From JAPKZH01 sp964537875 (GTDB lineage Bacteria > Acidobacteriota > Aminicenantia > Aminicenantales > UBA4085): a stretch of DNA of 64,000 bases. Below the pieces are notes generated by a model that was given only the letters and a program-made list of their open reading frames with translations, did no database searches and was not told where the DNA came from. The stretch spans positions 81,812 through 145,811 of the forward strand of contig CAZIDN010000003.1 of the NCBI GenBank assembly GCA_964537875.1, given 5' to 3'. This document shows, in pieces, positions 51,185 to 59,709 of this stretch. Every line of letters starts with the position of its first letter. Within the stretch, counting starts at the first letter, position 1. The translations under genes and the position numbers were made by a program.

Positions 51185-51559
51185 TTAGGTGGCCTTGATC
51201 TTCTTGATCGTATGCCCGCGGGGCCCTTTTCTCGTCCGGGCGTTGGTCTTAGTCCGCTGGCCGCGAACGGGCAGCCGCCGCTTATGACGCAGGCCGCGGT
51301 AGCAGCCGATGTCGATCAGCCGCTTGATGTTCTGGCTGACTTCCTTGCGCAAATCGCCTTCGATCTTTTCCCGTTTTTCGATGATCTGGCGGATCTTGTT
51401 GATCTCATCCTCGGACAGGGTCTTGACCTTCTTGTTCTTGTCGATCTTGGCCTCTTCAAGAATTTTGTTCGATTTGGACCGGCCGATCCCGTAGATATAG
51501 GTCAATCCGACCTCGATTCTCTTTTCCGGGGGAAGAGTGACACCTGCGATTCTTGCCAT
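51185..51559 (-). CDS. rpsM: 30S ribosomal protein S13
   Basis: 124 aa. ARIAGVTLPPEKRIEVGLTY, YGIGRSKSNKILEEA, RGLRHKRRLPVRGQRTKTNA and the Lys/Arg tail RKGPRGHTIKKIKAT are S13 signatures. It sits at the head of the small subunit and contacts the P-site tRNA. Confidence 0.97.
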   Translation of the reverse strand: MARIAGVTLPPEKRIEVGLTYIYGIGRSKSNKILEEAKIDKNKKVKTLSEDEINKIRQIIEKREKIEGDLRKEVSQNIKRLIDIGCYRGLRHKRRLPVRGQRTKTNARTRKGPRGHTIKKIKAT

Positions 51560-51570
51560 GTTGACCTCGT

Positions 51571-51684
51571 TTAGCCTTGTTTTTGTTTATGCCGGGGGTT
51601 GGTGCAGATCACCCGAACGATCCCCTTGCGTCTGATGATCTTGCAGTTCCTGCAGATTTTTTTGACCGATGCTCTCACTTTCAT
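51571..51684 (-). CDS. rpmJ: 50S ribosomal protein L36
   Basis: 37 aa. Reads VRASVKKICRNCKIIRRKG and IVRVICTNPRHKQKQG. The C-x2-C...C...H zinc set is present, so it is the zinc-containing form. It lies between infA and rpsM, its usual place; the stop is 11 nt before the rpsM start. Confidence 0.95.
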   Translation of the reverse strand: MKVRASVKKICRNCKIIRRKGIVRVICTNPRHKQKQG

Positions 51685-51696
51685 GAGTGTCGTCCT

Positions 51697-51915
51697 TTAT
51701 TTGAATCGATAGGTGATTCTTCCCTTGGTCAGATCATACGGCGAAATCTCGACGAGAACCTTGTCGCCGGGAAGAATCCGGATAAAATGCTTTCTCATTT
51801 TGCCCGAAATGTGGGCCAGGATGACGTGCTTGTTGGCCAATTCCACCCGGAACATGGCATTGGGCAGGGTCTCGAGCACGGTGCCCTCGGCCTCAAACAC
51901 ATCCTCTTTAGGCAT
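51697..51915 (-). CDS. infA: Translation initiation factor IF-1
   Basis: 72 aa. PKEDVFEAEGTVLETLPNAM, FRVELANKHVILAHISGKMR and SPYDLTKGRITYRFK form the complete single OB-fold protein. It overlaps the 3' end of map by 8 nt. Binds the A site during initiation. Confidence 0.97.
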   Translation of the reverse strand: MPKEDVFEAEGTVLETLPNAMFRVELANKHVILAHISGKMRKHFIRILPGDKVLVEISPYDLTKGRITYRFK

Positions 51916-52702
51916 AGCGCTGCTCCTTTATCAAATCGGCGCCGGGGGCTTTCCCTCCGGCCTGGCTCAGGATCTCCACGCCGCTTTCGGTCAGGGCGAC
52001 CGTTTCCTCGAAATGGGCGGCCAGGCTGCGGTCCTTGGTGACGGCCGTCCAGCCGTCCGACTGGACCTCCACATCCCAGTCCCCGGCGGCGATCATCGGC
52101 TCGATGGCCAGGACCAGTCCCTTTCGGATCTTCGGCCCGCGGCCGGGGAAACCGAAATTGGGGACCTGGGGCTCCTCATGGAGGGAATGCCCGATGCCGT
52201 GGCCGACGAACTGACGGATCACGGAGAATCCCTGGGCTTCCACGTACTGCTGGATCGCGGCGGAGATATCGGAAACCCGTTTTCCCTCCGTCATGTTTTC
52301 CGCGCCTTTATAAAACGCCTGTTCCGCGGCGGCGATGAGTCTTTGGGCCAGCGGCGAGACCGTCCCGACGGGAAAGGTCCGGGCGGCATCCCCGTAAAAT
52401 CCATTGTAAAGAACGCCGAAGTCGAGGCTGACGATGTCCCCTTCCCGAAGCGTCCGCGCCGAAGGAATGCCGTGGATGATTTCTTCGTTGATCGAGATGC
52501 ACAGCGAGGCCGGATAGCCGCGGTAGCCTTTGAAGGCCGGCTTGGCCCTGAACTCCCGGGCCCTCTGCTCGGCGCACTCATCCAGCTCGCTCGTCCGGAG
52601 GCCGGGCTTGATCATGGCCCGGAGCTCGGCCAGGACCTTCGCCACAATCTCTGAGCTCTCTCGCATCGCCCGAATCTCCTCTGCCGTCTTGTAGATGATC
52701 AT
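51908..52702 (-). CDS. map: Methionine aminopeptidase, type I
   Basis: 264 aa. Metal ligands are in VSLDFGVLYNGFYGDAARTF (two Asp), GHGIG (His), EPQ-type VLAIEPM (Glu) and the C-terminal VTLTE-like TVALTESG. It removes the initiator Met from nascent proteins. ATGA overlap with adk upstream; 8-nt overlap with infA downstream. No N-terminal zinc finger, so type Ia. Confidence 0.96.
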   Translation of the reverse strand: MIIYKTAEEIRAMRESSEIVAKVLAELRAMIKPGLRTSELDECAEQRAREFRAKPAFKGYRGYPASLCISINEEIIHGIPSARTLREGDIVSLDFGVLYNGFYGDAARTFPVGTVSPLAQRLIAAAEQAFYKGAENMTEGKRVSDISAAIQQYVEAQGFSVIRQFVGHGIGHSLHEEPQVPNFGFPGRGPKIRKGLVLAIEPMIAAGDWDVEVQSDGWTAVTKDRSLAAHFEETVALTESGVEILSQAGGKAPGADLIKEQRYA

Positions 52703-53370
52703 GGACGGACCCGGTTCTCCTCAAGCTTGGCCAATTCCGCGGCTAAAACGCCCGCCATCCTCTGAAAGATCGCCGTCACCGTGCCCTCGCCGTTCAGCGG
52801 CCTGTAGACACTTTTCTTTTGATAATATCGGATGAGTTTTTCCGTCTGGTCCTGATAAACCTTGATCCGCTCCCGGATGACCTCAGGCTTGTCGTCATCC
52901 CGCTGAATGAGATCGGAACGGCAGGCATCACAGCGGCCTTTGTCCTTGGGCGCCTGGACATTCATGTTGTAGACGGCCTGGCATTCCGGACAGACCCACC
53001 TCCGGCTGAGACGTTTGACCAGAATCGGGGTGGGGACTTCGATGCCGATCACGACTTCGGTCCGCTTTCCGTCCATCTTCTCCAGGGCATGGGCCTGGGC
53101 AAGATTCCGAGGGAAGCCGTCCAAGATATAGCCGCTGCGGCAGTCGGGGCTCGAAATTCTCTCCCTGACAAGCCCCTCGACGATCTCGTCGCTGACGAGG
53201 AGCCCCTGCTTCATCAGGGCCTCGGCCGCTTTCCCGAGCGCCGTCCGCTGCTGAACGGCCAGGCGGAGCAGGTCCCCTGTCGAAATCCTGGGGAAGCCAA
53301 ATCTCTTCGCGATCAGGTCCCCCTGGGTTCCCTTTCCGCTGCCGGGCGCGCCGAGGAGAATCGTCCTCAT
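52699..53370 (-). CDS. adk: Adenylate kinase
   Basis: 223 aa. P-loop GAPGSGKGTQ, FGFPRISTGDLLR, GYILDGFPRNLAQAHALE and the LID domain with a zinc site (CPEC...CDAC). The zinc-bearing LID is of the Gram-positive/thermophile type. Equilibrates ATP, ADP and AMP. Overlaps secY by 4 nt upstream and map by 4 nt downstream. Confidence 0.97.
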   Translation of the reverse strand: MRTILLGAPGSGKGTQGDLIAKRFGFPRISTGDLLRLAVQQRTALGKAAEALMKQGLLVSDEIVEGLVRERISSPDCRSGYILDGFPRNLAQAHALEKMDGKRTEVVIGIEVPTPILVKRLSRRWVCPECQAVYNMNVQAPKDKGRCDACRSDLIQRDDDKPEVIRERIKVYQDQTEKLIRYYQKKSVYRPLNGEGTVTAIFQRMAGVLAAELAKLEENRVRP

Positions 53371-54743
53371 CCCCGTCTCCCCTTGATCCGGCCGCGCCGC
53401 ATGAAGCCGTCGTAGTGCCGCATGACAAGCTGCGCTTCAATCTGCTGCAGGGTGTCCATGGCTACGCCGACGACGATTAGGATCGATGTGCCGCCGAAAT
53501 AGAATTGGACGTTCATGCCCTGGGTGAACCATTTGGGCATGTTCGCCTCCAGGAAATTGCCGATGAAGGGCAGGGACTGGACCTTGAACCCTGTCGTCAG
53601 GAATTCCGGCAGGATGGCGATGGCCGCCAGGTAAACGGCGCCGACCAGGGTGATCCGGGAAAGGATCGAGTCGATATGATCCGAAGTGTTTTTGCCCGGC
53701 CGGATGCCCGGGATAAATCCCCCGTATTTCCGGAGGTTGTCCGCCACATCCGTGGGATTGAAGATGATTGACACATAAAAGTAGGTGAAGAAGATGATGG
53801 CGGCGACATACAAAAAGTTATAGAGCGGCATGCCGACGCGGAAGGCATTGGCGATGGTCTGGAAGACCGGGATGTTGATCATCTGAGCGATCGTGGCCGG
53901 GATGGTGATAATGGAAGCGGCAAAGATGATCGGAATAACGCCGCCGGTGTTAACCCTCAAGGGAAGATGGGTGCTCTGGCCGCCGTAAACCTTGCGGCCG
54001 ACCACCCTTTTGGCATACGACACCGGGATCCGCCTCTGACCTCGTTCGACGAAGACAATGAAAGCGATGACGACCAGCATCATGACGCCGAGGATGATGA
54101 GCTTGATGGGATCCCAGCTCCCCGTCCTCAGACCTTGAACAACGCTGTTCAGACCGGCCGGAAACCGGGCGACGATCCCGGCGAAGATGATCAGAGAGAT
54201 CCCGTTGCCGATGCCGCGCTCCGAGATTTGTTCACCCAGCCACATGACAAAGATGGTGCCTGTCGTAAGAGTCAAAACCGTGAGCAGTATGAATCCTATC
54301 CCCGGATTTGTAACGATTTTTATACCGCCCGGGCTGCTTTTGAGGAAAAGAGCGATGGCCCAAGCCTGGATGAGGCAAATCAGGATCGTCCCATACCGCG
54401 TATATTGGGTGATCTTTTTCCGGCCGAGCTCCCCTTCCTTGGAAAGCCGCTCCAGATAAGGCCAGACGACCTGAAGCAGCTGGAGGATGATCGAGGAGCT
54501 GATATAAGGCATGATGCCCAGGGCGAAGATCGTCATCTTCGACATGTATTGGCCGGAGAACAGATCGACCATTCCCAGGACCGTGTTTTTAGACCTGGCC
54601 CATAGCTCTGCCAGGGCCGTGGCATCGATGCCGGGATTGGGGATCTGGCCGCCGGCCCGGTAGACGGCCAGCAGGAGAAGGGTAAAGATCACCCGTCTTC
54701 GAAGCTCAGGGATGCTGAAAATGTTGCGGATGCTGTCTAACAT
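53367..54743 (-). CDS. secY: SecY preprotein translocase channel
   Basis: 458 aa with ten TM helices. Landmarks: YRAGGQIPNPGID near the N-terminus, ALGIMPYISSSIILQLLQ, GIGNGISLIIFAGIV, the loop RRIPVSYAKRVVGRKVYGGQ and the final FMRRGRIKGRRG tail. Core pore of the Sec translocon in the inner membrane. It follows rplO after 2 nt and overlaps adk. Confidence 0.98.
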   Translation of the reverse strand: MLDSIRNIFSIPELRRRVIFTLLLLAVYRAGGQIPNPGIDATALAELWARSKNTVLGMVDLFSGQYMSKMTIFALGIMPYISSSIILQLLQVVWPYLERLSKEGELGRKKITQYTRYGTILICLIQAWAIALFLKSSPGGIKIVTNPGIGFILLTVLTLTTGTIFVMWLGEQISERGIGNGISLIIFAGIVARFPAGLNSVVQGLRTGSWDPIKLIILGVMMLVVIAFIVFVERGQRRIPVSYAKRVVGRKVYGGQSTHLPLRVNTGGVIPIIFAASIITIPATIAQMINIPVFQTIANAFRVGMPLYNFLYVAAIIFFTYFYVSIIFNPTDVADNLRKYGGFIPGIRPGKNTSDHIDSILSRITLVGAVYLAAIAILPEFLTTGFKVQSLPFIGNFLEANMPKWFTQGMNVQFYFGGTSILIVVGVAMDTLQQIEAQLVMRHYDGFMRRGRIKGRRG

Positions 54744-54745
54744 TT

Positions 54746-55189
54746 TTAACTTCCGACGATCAGGGCTTTCCCGCCGGCTTCCTCAATCTTCGCTTTGGCG
54801 GATTGAGAAAACTTGTGGGCATATATGGTTTTGGGCGCGGCCATCGTCCCCCGTCCCAAGATTTTGACCTGTTCCGATTCTTTATTGATCAGGCCGGCCT
54901 CGACCATGTCTTTCAGGTTGACCTCGTTTTTTTTGATTTTCTCCAGGCGGTCCAGGTTCACTTCCGCCCAGACTTTTCTGAAGATATTTGTGAACCCGCG
55001 CTTGGGGAGCCGCCGGTGAAGGGGCATCTGGCCGCCTTCATATCCCCGTTTCCGAGCAAAGCCGGCGCCTGCCAGCTGGCCTTTGTGGCCGCGGCCGGAG
55101 GTCTTTTGACGGCCGGACCCGGGACCCCGTCCGACCCTCTTGTCGTCTTTTCGGGAACCTTTTGCTGGACGCAGATTGCTGAGATTCAT
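54746..55189 (-). CDS. rplO: 50S ribosomal protein L15
   Basis: 147 aa. The glycine-rich arm KGSRKDDKRVGRGPGSGRQK, RGHKGQLAGAGFARKRGYEG, the MPLHRRLPKRGF motif and a C-terminal VSAKAAIEEAGG-like AKAKIEEAGGKALIV. It overlaps rpmD by 4 nt. Confidence 0.96.
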   Translation of the reverse strand: MNLSNLRPAKGSRKDDKRVGRGPGSGRQKTSGRGHKGQLAGAGFARKRGYEGGQMPLHRRLPKRGFTNIFRKVWAEVNLDRLEKIKKNEVNLKDMVEAGLINKESEQVKILGRGTMAAPKTIYAHKFSQSAKAKIEEAGGKALIVGS

Positions 55190-55398
55190 TTTTTCTCCAA
55201 GACCTCCACCTTGAGCAAGTGAGGGATTTTGTTGATCATCCCCCGGATTTCGGGAGAATCTTTCCGGAGGACTTCGGAATTGAGCTTCCGCAAGCCCAGG
55301 CCCTTGACGACTTCCCGCTGGTTCTTCGGGTAGCCGATCACGCTGCGGACGAGCTTGATTCTCAATTCGCCCTTGGCCTTTTTATCTTTCACTGCCAT
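55186..55398 (-). CDS. rpmD: 50S ribosomal protein L30
   Basis: 70 aa. LRIKLVRSVIGYPKNQREVV followed by KGLGLRKLNSEV and the GMINKIPHLLKVE ending identify L30. It overlaps rpsE by 10 nt and rplO by 4 nt, indicating coupled translation. Confidence 0.94.
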   Translation of the reverse strand: MAVKDKKAKGELRIKLVRSVIGYPKNQREVVKGLGLRKLNSEVLRKDSPEIRGMINKIPHLLKVEVLEKK

Positions 55399-55928
55399 AT
55401 TGTCCCCTTCGCCTTGCCTCGATCTCTCGACACGTAGCCGGGATCCTTGATCTTCTTCAGGGCATCCAGCGTGGCGTTGGCCACGCTGATCGGGTTGTTG
55501 CTCCGGAGCGACTTGGTCAGAATATCCTTGATGCCGGCCAGCTCCATAATGACGCGCACGGCGCCGCCGGCGATGACGCCCGTTCCTTTGGAGGCCGGAC
55601 GGAGGATGACCGCGCCGGCCCCGGTTTCGCCCTTGACAAAATGGGCGATCGTGGTATCGGTTAAATGAACCCTGATTAGTTTTTTCTTGGCGTTCTCGAC
55701 GGCCTTGGCGATGGCCGCGGGCACTTCTCGCGCCTTCCCTTTTCCGATGCCGACCATGCCCTTTTTGTTGCCGACCGCGACGAGCGCCGAAAAGCTGAGG
55801 TTTTTGCCGCCCTTGACGACCTTGGAAACCCTCCGGATGTTGATCACCTGGTCCTTGAGCTCGGCCAGCTCGTCCGCTGTCAGCGGCTGCTGGGCCGCCT
55901 CATCACCCTTATATTTTTCGTCTTCCAC
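55389..55928 (-). CDS. rpsE: 30S ribosomal protein S5
   Basis: 179 aa with a GTG start preceded by AAGGAGGATGT. The double-stranded-RNA-like domain (RRVSKVVKGGKNLSFSALVA, GMVGIGKGKAREVP) and the C-terminal domain (SKGTGVIAGGAVRVIMELAG, SLRSNNPISVANATLDAL) are complete. The acidic N-terminal ~25 residues are longer than in E. coli. Involved in decoding fidelity. Confidence 0.97.
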   Translation of the reverse strand: MEDEKYKGDEAAQQPLTADELAELKDQVINIRRVSKVVKGGKNLSFSALVAVGNKKGMVGIGKGKAREVPAAIAKAVENAKKKLIRVHLTDTTIAHFVKGETGAGAVILRPASKGTGVIAGGAVRVIMELAGIKDILTKSLRSNNPISVANATLDALKKIKDPGYVSRDRGKAKGTIWQ

Positions 55929-55959
55929 ACATCCTCCTTAAGACATCCGTCGTCCCGGG

Positions 55960-56334
55960 CTAAAAAGCCAGCCCGCTTTTCCTCATGGCTTCTGCCAGCG
56001 CTTTGATCCGGCCGTGGTAGGGATAGACGCCCCGGTCAAAGACGATCTGCTCGATCTTTTTCTCTTTCAGCCGCTGGGCCAGAAGGGCCCCGAGTTTCTC
56101 GCAGCTGCCGATGTTCTTATAATTCTTGTGGTCCGCTTTGAAATCCTTCTCGAGCGTCGAGGCGGCCGCCAGGACCGTTCCGTTCTCGTCATTGACGGCC
56201 TGAGTATAGATATAGCGATTGCTCTTGAAGACATACACCCTCGGCCTTTCGGCGCTCCCCCGCAGCTTCCTCCGGATCCTTCGCCGGATCCGGACTTTGG
56301 TTTCTTCCTTGGTTTTGACTTTATCTTTAAGCAC
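55960..56334 (-). CDS. rplR: 50S ribosomal protein L18
   Basis: 124 aa. RIRRKLRGSAERPRVYVFKS, NRYIYTQAVNDENGTVLAAA and FDRGVYPYHGRIKALAEAMR are the 5S rRNA-binding L18 signature. It overlaps rplF by 8 nt. Confidence 0.97.
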   Translation of the reverse strand: MLKDKVKTKEETKVRIRRRIRRKLRGSAERPRVYVFKSNRYIYTQAVNDENGTVLAAASTLEKDFKADHKNYKNIGSCEKLGALLAQRLKEKKIEQIVFDRGVYPYHGRIKALAEAMRKSGLAF

Positions 56335-56872
56335 CAGTGACCCCCGCCTTCCGTTCTTTCTTAATCAAGTGTTCGCCCAGGTAGCGTATCCCCTTGAGCT
56401 TATACGGGTCGGGCTTGCGGAAGCGCTTGATCTCGTCCGCCACTTTGCCCACCCGCTGTTTGTCGATGCCCTTGACCGTGATCAGCGTCGGCTTTTCCAG
56501 GACGATCTCGATGTCCTTGGGAATCGGAAAAACAACGGGCTTGGAATACCCCAGGCTTAGCTCAAGCTTGTCCTTATCGAGCTTGGCCCGATACCCGACG
56601 CCGACGATTTCCAGCTGCTTCGAAAAGCCGGACGAAACGCCGATAGCCGCGTTGAAGGCCAAAGACCGGCACAGCCCGTGAACCGTTTTCTGCTCCTTGG
56701 AATCGTCGGCCCGAGTCAGGATGAGGGCACGGCCCTCGGTCCGGGCCTGGATCCCCCGAGACAAGGGGGATTCGAGCTTTCCTTTTTTGCCCTCGAATTC
56801 GATTTTGTCGGGCAAGATATTGACCTTGACGCCTTCGGGCAATACGATCGGTCGCTTTCCTACTCTTGACAT
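56327..56872 (-). CDS. rplF: 50S ribosomal protein L6
   Basis: 181 aa. SRVGKRPIVLPEGVKVNILP, KLEIVGVGYRA-like QLEIVGVGYRAKLDKDKLEL and the C-terminal RKPDPYKLKGIRYLGEHLIK with the K-G-I-RY motif. Two-domain L6 of normal length. Located between rpsH and rplR. Confidence 0.97.
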   Translation of the reverse strand: MSRVGKRPIVLPEGVKVNILPDKIEFEGKKGKLESPLSRGIQARTEGRALILTRADDSKEQKTVHGLCRSLAFNAAIGVSSGFSKQLEIVGVGYRAKLDKDKLELSLGYSKPVVFPIPKDIEIVLEKPTLITVKGIDKQRVGKVADEIKRFRKPDPYKLKGIRYLGEHLIKKERKAGVTGA

Positions 56873-56898
56873 GGCTTAGGACCTCTCTTGATTTAAAC

Positions 56899-57297
56899 TT
56901 ACCAGATATAGCATAGGACTTCTCCGCCGACGCGCTCCTCTTCGCACCTCTTCCCGGTGAAAATCCCCTTGGACGTGGAGATGATGGCGATGCCCAGCCC
57001 GTCCAGCACCTTGGGGACGGCCGCCTGGGTGCAGAAAATGCGGCAGCCGGGCTTGCTGACGCGCCGCGTGCCCGTGATCACGCTTTGGTTCGCTTCGCTG
57101 TATTTCAAGGTCACGTTCAAGATCCCCTGTTTATTGTCGTCGATGACTTTGAAGTTCTTGATGTAGCCTTCTTCCTTCAGGATTTTGGCGATCTCCACCT
57201 TCATCTTGGAGGAGGGCATGCTGACCTCCTTCCTCTTGATGAGCGAAGCATTCCGCATCCGGGTTAGCATATCCGCAATGGGATCCGATACACTCAT
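56899..57297 (-). CDS. rpsH: 30S ribosomal protein S8
   Basis: 132 aa. SVSDPIADMLTRMRNASLIK, VTGTRRVSKPGCRIF-type ITGTRRVSKPGCRIFCTQAA and the ending GIAIISTSKGIFTGKRCEEE with GGEVLCYIW are standard. Organises the central domain of 16S rRNA; in E. coli it represses the spc operon. Confidence 0.97.
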   Translation of the reverse strand: MSVSDPIADMLTRMRNASLIKRKEVSMPSSKMKVEIAKILKEEGYIKNFKVIDDNKQGILNVTLKYSEANQSVITGTRRVSKPGCRIFCTQAAVPKVLDGLGIAIISTSKGIFTGKRCEEERVGGEVLCYIW

Positions 57298-57318
57298 GGT
57301 CTCATCCTTTCCCGAACA

Positions 57319-57504
57319 TTACCACGACGCTTTGATGATGCCCGGGATCTCTCCTTTGAGGGCGAGTTCCCGGAAGCACAGGCGGCACATGTCGAATTTC
57401 CGGTAGTAGCCCCGGGACCGCCCGCAGATCCGGCAACGACGCCGGGTCCGGATCGCATACTTGGGTTTTCTCAAATATTTGGCAAAAGCTGATGTCGTTG
57501 ACAC
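57319..57504 (-). CDS. rpsN: 30S ribosomal protein S14, zinc type
   Basis: 61 aa, the short zinc-binding form (type Z). Two CxxC pairs are visible: CRICGRSRG and MCRLCFRELA. The ending LKGEIPGIIKASW is characteristic. Placed between rplE and rpsH as usual. Confidence 0.96.
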   Translation of the reverse strand: MSTTSAFAKYLRKPKYAIRTRRRCRICGRSRGYYRKFDMCRLCFRELALKGEIPGIIKASW

Positions 57505-57519
57505 GGTATCCTCTCTCTC

Positions 57520-58062
57520 CTATGACTCTCGGAAAGGCATGCCCAGTTTTTTCAAAAGGGCAAAGGCCTCCTCGTTCGTCCTGGCGGACGTGACGATGGT
57601 GATATTCATGCCCCTGGATTTTTCGACCTTGGTATACTCGATCTCCGGGAAGACAAGCTGGTCCTTCAAGCCCAGCGTGTAGTTGCCCCGACCGTCGAAG
57701 GCCTTCGGCGATAGGCCGCGGAAGTCGCGGACGCGGGGCAGGACGATGTTGACCAAACGGTCAAAAAATTCGTACATCCGCCGGCCGCGAAGGGTGACGA
57801 AGCAGGCAATGGCCTGGCCCTTGCGCAGCTTGAAGGCGGAGATGGACTTCTTAGCCCTGGAGACGACGGGCATCTGGCCCGTGATCTGGCCCAGCTCGGC
57901 CTTGGCCGAATCGAGGACCTTCACGTTCTGGATGGCCTCGCCGACACCGACATTGATGATGATCTTTTCCAGGCGGGGCACGGCCATCCTATTGCGGATC
58001 TTGAATTCCTTCTGGAGCTCCAAAAGGAACTCTTTTTTATACTTTTCATAGAGTCGGCTCAT
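57520..58062 (-). CDS. rplE: 50S ribosomal protein L5
   Basis: 180 aa. VPRLEKIIINVGVGEAIQNV, ITGQMPVVSRAKKSISAFKL, VTLRGRRMYEFFDRLVNIVL and PRVRDFRGLSPKAFDGRGNY are the L5 signature. Binds 5S rRNA and the P-site tRNA. Confidence 0.97.
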   Translation of the reverse strand: MSRLYEKYKKEFLLELQKEFKIRNRMAVPRLEKIIINVGVGEAIQNVKVLDSAKAELGQITGQMPVVSRAKKSISAFKLRKGQAIACFVTLRGRRMYEFFDRLVNIVLPRVRDFRGLSPKAFDGRGNYTLGLKDQLVFPEIEYTKVEKSRGMNITIVTSARTNEEAFALLKKLGMPFRES

Positions 58063-58072
58063 CGATCACCCC

Positions 58073-58408
58073 TCACTTCTGCTTCTCCAGGCTTGTCTCG
58101 CATTTCGGGCAGGTCCGGATCCGGCTTCCGTCCTCGAGGCGTTTCCTCCGGAGCCGGACGCCCTGTCCGCAATCGTCACAATACAGCATCAGCCGGGAGG
58201 CCGGGATGGGGGCCTCTTTTTCCATGATCCCGCCCTGGATGTTCTTGCTGCGGTCCGGCCGGATGAACTCTTTGACGAAATTGATCCGTTCCACGATCAC
58301 CCGCTGCTTCTCCGGAAAGACCTTGAGGACCTTGCCCGTCTTCCCCTTGTCCTTGCCTTGCTTGACGATGACGATGTCATTTTTTTTGAGCCATATCTTG
58401 TTCATCAC
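58073..58408 (-). CDS. rplX: 50S ribosomal protein L24 with C-terminal zinc ribbon
   Basis: 111 aa. The KOW segment KKNDIVIVKQGKDKGKTGKV and IVERINFVKEFIRPD are typical. The C-terminus carries two CxxC pairs (YCDDCGQG and CPKCETS), forming a zinc ribbon that E. coli L24 lacks but several other phyla keep. It overlaps rplN by 4 nt. Confidence 0.96.
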   Translation of the reverse strand: MMNKIWLKKNDIVIVKQGKDKGKTGKVLKVFPEKQRVIVERINFVKEFIRPDRSKNIQGGIMEKEAPIPASRLMLYCDDCGQGVRLRRKRLEDGSRIRTCPKCETSLEKQK

Positions 58409-58773
58409 AGCACCTCCGGCGCCAGCGAGACGATTTTCATGAACTTCTTCTCCCGCAGCTCCCGGCCGACGGGGCCGAAGACGCGCGTTCCCACGGGTTC
58501 GCCGGCCTTGTCGATGATCACGGCCGCATTATCGTCAAACCGGATGTAGGAGCCGTCCTTCCGCCGGACTTCCTTCCGCGCCCGGACGACCACGGCCCGG
58601 ACCACCTTCCCCTTGGGAATCTTGCTTTCGGGGTCGGCTGCCCGGACGTTGGCCGAGACGATATCCCCGATCGAACAGACGAGGCCGACGCCTCCGCCCA
58701 GGGGAGTGATGCAGCGGATCCTCCGGGCTCCGGAATTGTCCGCAACCTTGAGCATCGTGTACTGTTGAATCAT
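58405..58773 (-). CDS. rplN: 50S ribosomal protein L14
   Basis: 122 aa. MIQQYTMLKVADNSGARRIR, VVVRARKEVRRKDGSYIRFD, NAAVIIDKAGEPVGTRVFGP and ELREKKFMKIVSLAPEVL are nearly invariant L14 motifs. ATGA-type overlaps with rpsQ upstream and rplX downstream. Confidence 0.98.
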   Translation of the reverse strand: MIQQYTMLKVADNSGARRIRCITPLGGGVGLVCSIGDIVSANVRAADPESKIPKGKVVRAVVVRARKEVRRKDGSYIRFDDNAAVIIDKAGEPVGTRVFGPVGRELREKKFMKIVSLAPEVL

Positions 58774-59072
58774 GGCTTGTTGTCCCCGATCTCATTCTCG
58801 ATCTCATGCGCCGAGAGGCCCACGATCTCGACCACCCGCCACTTCTTGCGCTTGCTGATGGGCCGCGTCTCGATGATCCTGACCATGTCTCCGACTTTGC
58901 ATTTTTCGTATTCGTCATGAGCGAGAAATGTCTTTTGTTTTTTGATGGTCTTTTTATACAAAGGATGCCTGACTTGGCGTTCGACTTGGACCGTGACCGT
59001 TTTCTTCATCTTCTTGCCGGCCACCGTCCCGACTTTCGCCGTTTTTCGCTTGAGTGCGCTTATCTCGTCCAT
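58770..59072 (-). CDS. rpsQ: 30S ribosomal protein S17
   Basis: 100 aa. KVGTVAGKKMKKTVTVQVER and HPLYKKTIKKQKTFLAHDEY, then RIIETRPISKRKKWRVVEIV. OB-fold primary rRNA-binding protein of normal length with a short extra N-terminus. It overlaps rplN by 4 nt. Confidence 0.97.
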   Translation of the reverse strand: MDEISALKRKTAKVGTVAGKKMKKTVTVQVERQVRHPLYKKTIKKQKTFLAHDEYEKCKVGDMVRIIETRPISKRKKWRVVEIVGLSAHEIENEIGDNKP

Positions 59073-59087
59073 GTCCGTAACCTACCT

Positions 59088-59288
59088 TTAGGCCTTAGCC
59101 TTCCTGCCCATTTCCCCGAGGATCGTGGCGATCTTGGCCAGATCTTTCTTGATCGTCCTGAGCTTGGCGAAGTTTTCCACCTGTCCCAGCTCATGCTGGA
59201 AACGGAGCTTGAACAGCTGGTCCTTGAGCTCCCCCTGTTTGCGGACCAGTTCGTCCGCGTCCATTTCTCTCAATTCTCTTGCTTTCAT
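59088..59288 (-). CDS. rpmC: 50S ribosomal protein L29
   Basis: 66 aa, a two-helix protein: KARELREMDADELVRKQGEL, KDQLFKLRFQHELGQVENFA and LRTIKKDLAKIATILGE. Lies by the peptide exit tunnel. Its start overlaps the rplP stop by 4 nt. Confidence 0.96.
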   Translation of the reverse strand: MKARELREMDADELVRKQGELKDQLFKLRFQHELGQVENFAKLRTIKKDLAKIATILGEMGRKAKA

Positions 59289-59707
59289 CGGAGTTCTCTA
59301 TTCTCTCTTGAGACGAACCGTGTCTTAATCGGCAGCTTATGGGCGGCCAGGCGCATTGCCTCTTTGGCCAGGTCCTCGGGCACGCCCTCCAACTCAAAGA
59401 TGATCCGGCCCGGCCGGACGACGTCCACCCAGAATTCCGGGTCGCCCTTGCCCTTTCCCATGCGGACTTCCGTGGGTTTTTTCGTGACGGGCTTCCAGGG
59501 GAAAGCCCGCAGCCAGAGCTTGCCGCGCCGTTTGACGAACCGGGTAATAGTGATTCGGCCGGCTTCGAGTTGGCGGGCCGTCAGCCAACAGGGCTCAAGG
59601 GCCTGCAGCCCGAACTCGCCGAAGGAAAGAGTGCTGCCGCGGCCGGCCTTTCCCCGCATGCGGCCTCTCTGGCTTTTCCTGTACTTGACTTTCTTCGGCA
59701 TCAACAT
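59285..59707 (-). CDS. rplP: 50S ribosomal protein L16
   Basis: 140 aa. MLMPKKVKYRKSQRGRMRGK, FGEFGLQALEPCWLTARQLE, GRITITRFVKRRGKLWLRAF and TEVRMGKGKGDPEFWV are the L16 signature, including the Arg and Met/Gly residues near the A site. It follows rpsC after 2 nt. Confidence 0.98.
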   Translation of the reverse strand: MLMPKKVKYRKSQRGRMRGKAGRGSTLSFGEFGLQALEPCWLTARQLEAGRITITRFVKRRGKLWLRAFPWKPVTKKPTEVRMGKGKGDPEFWVDVVRPGRIIFELEGVPEDLAKEAMRLAAHKLPIKTRFVSRENRELR

Positions 59708-59709
59708 GG

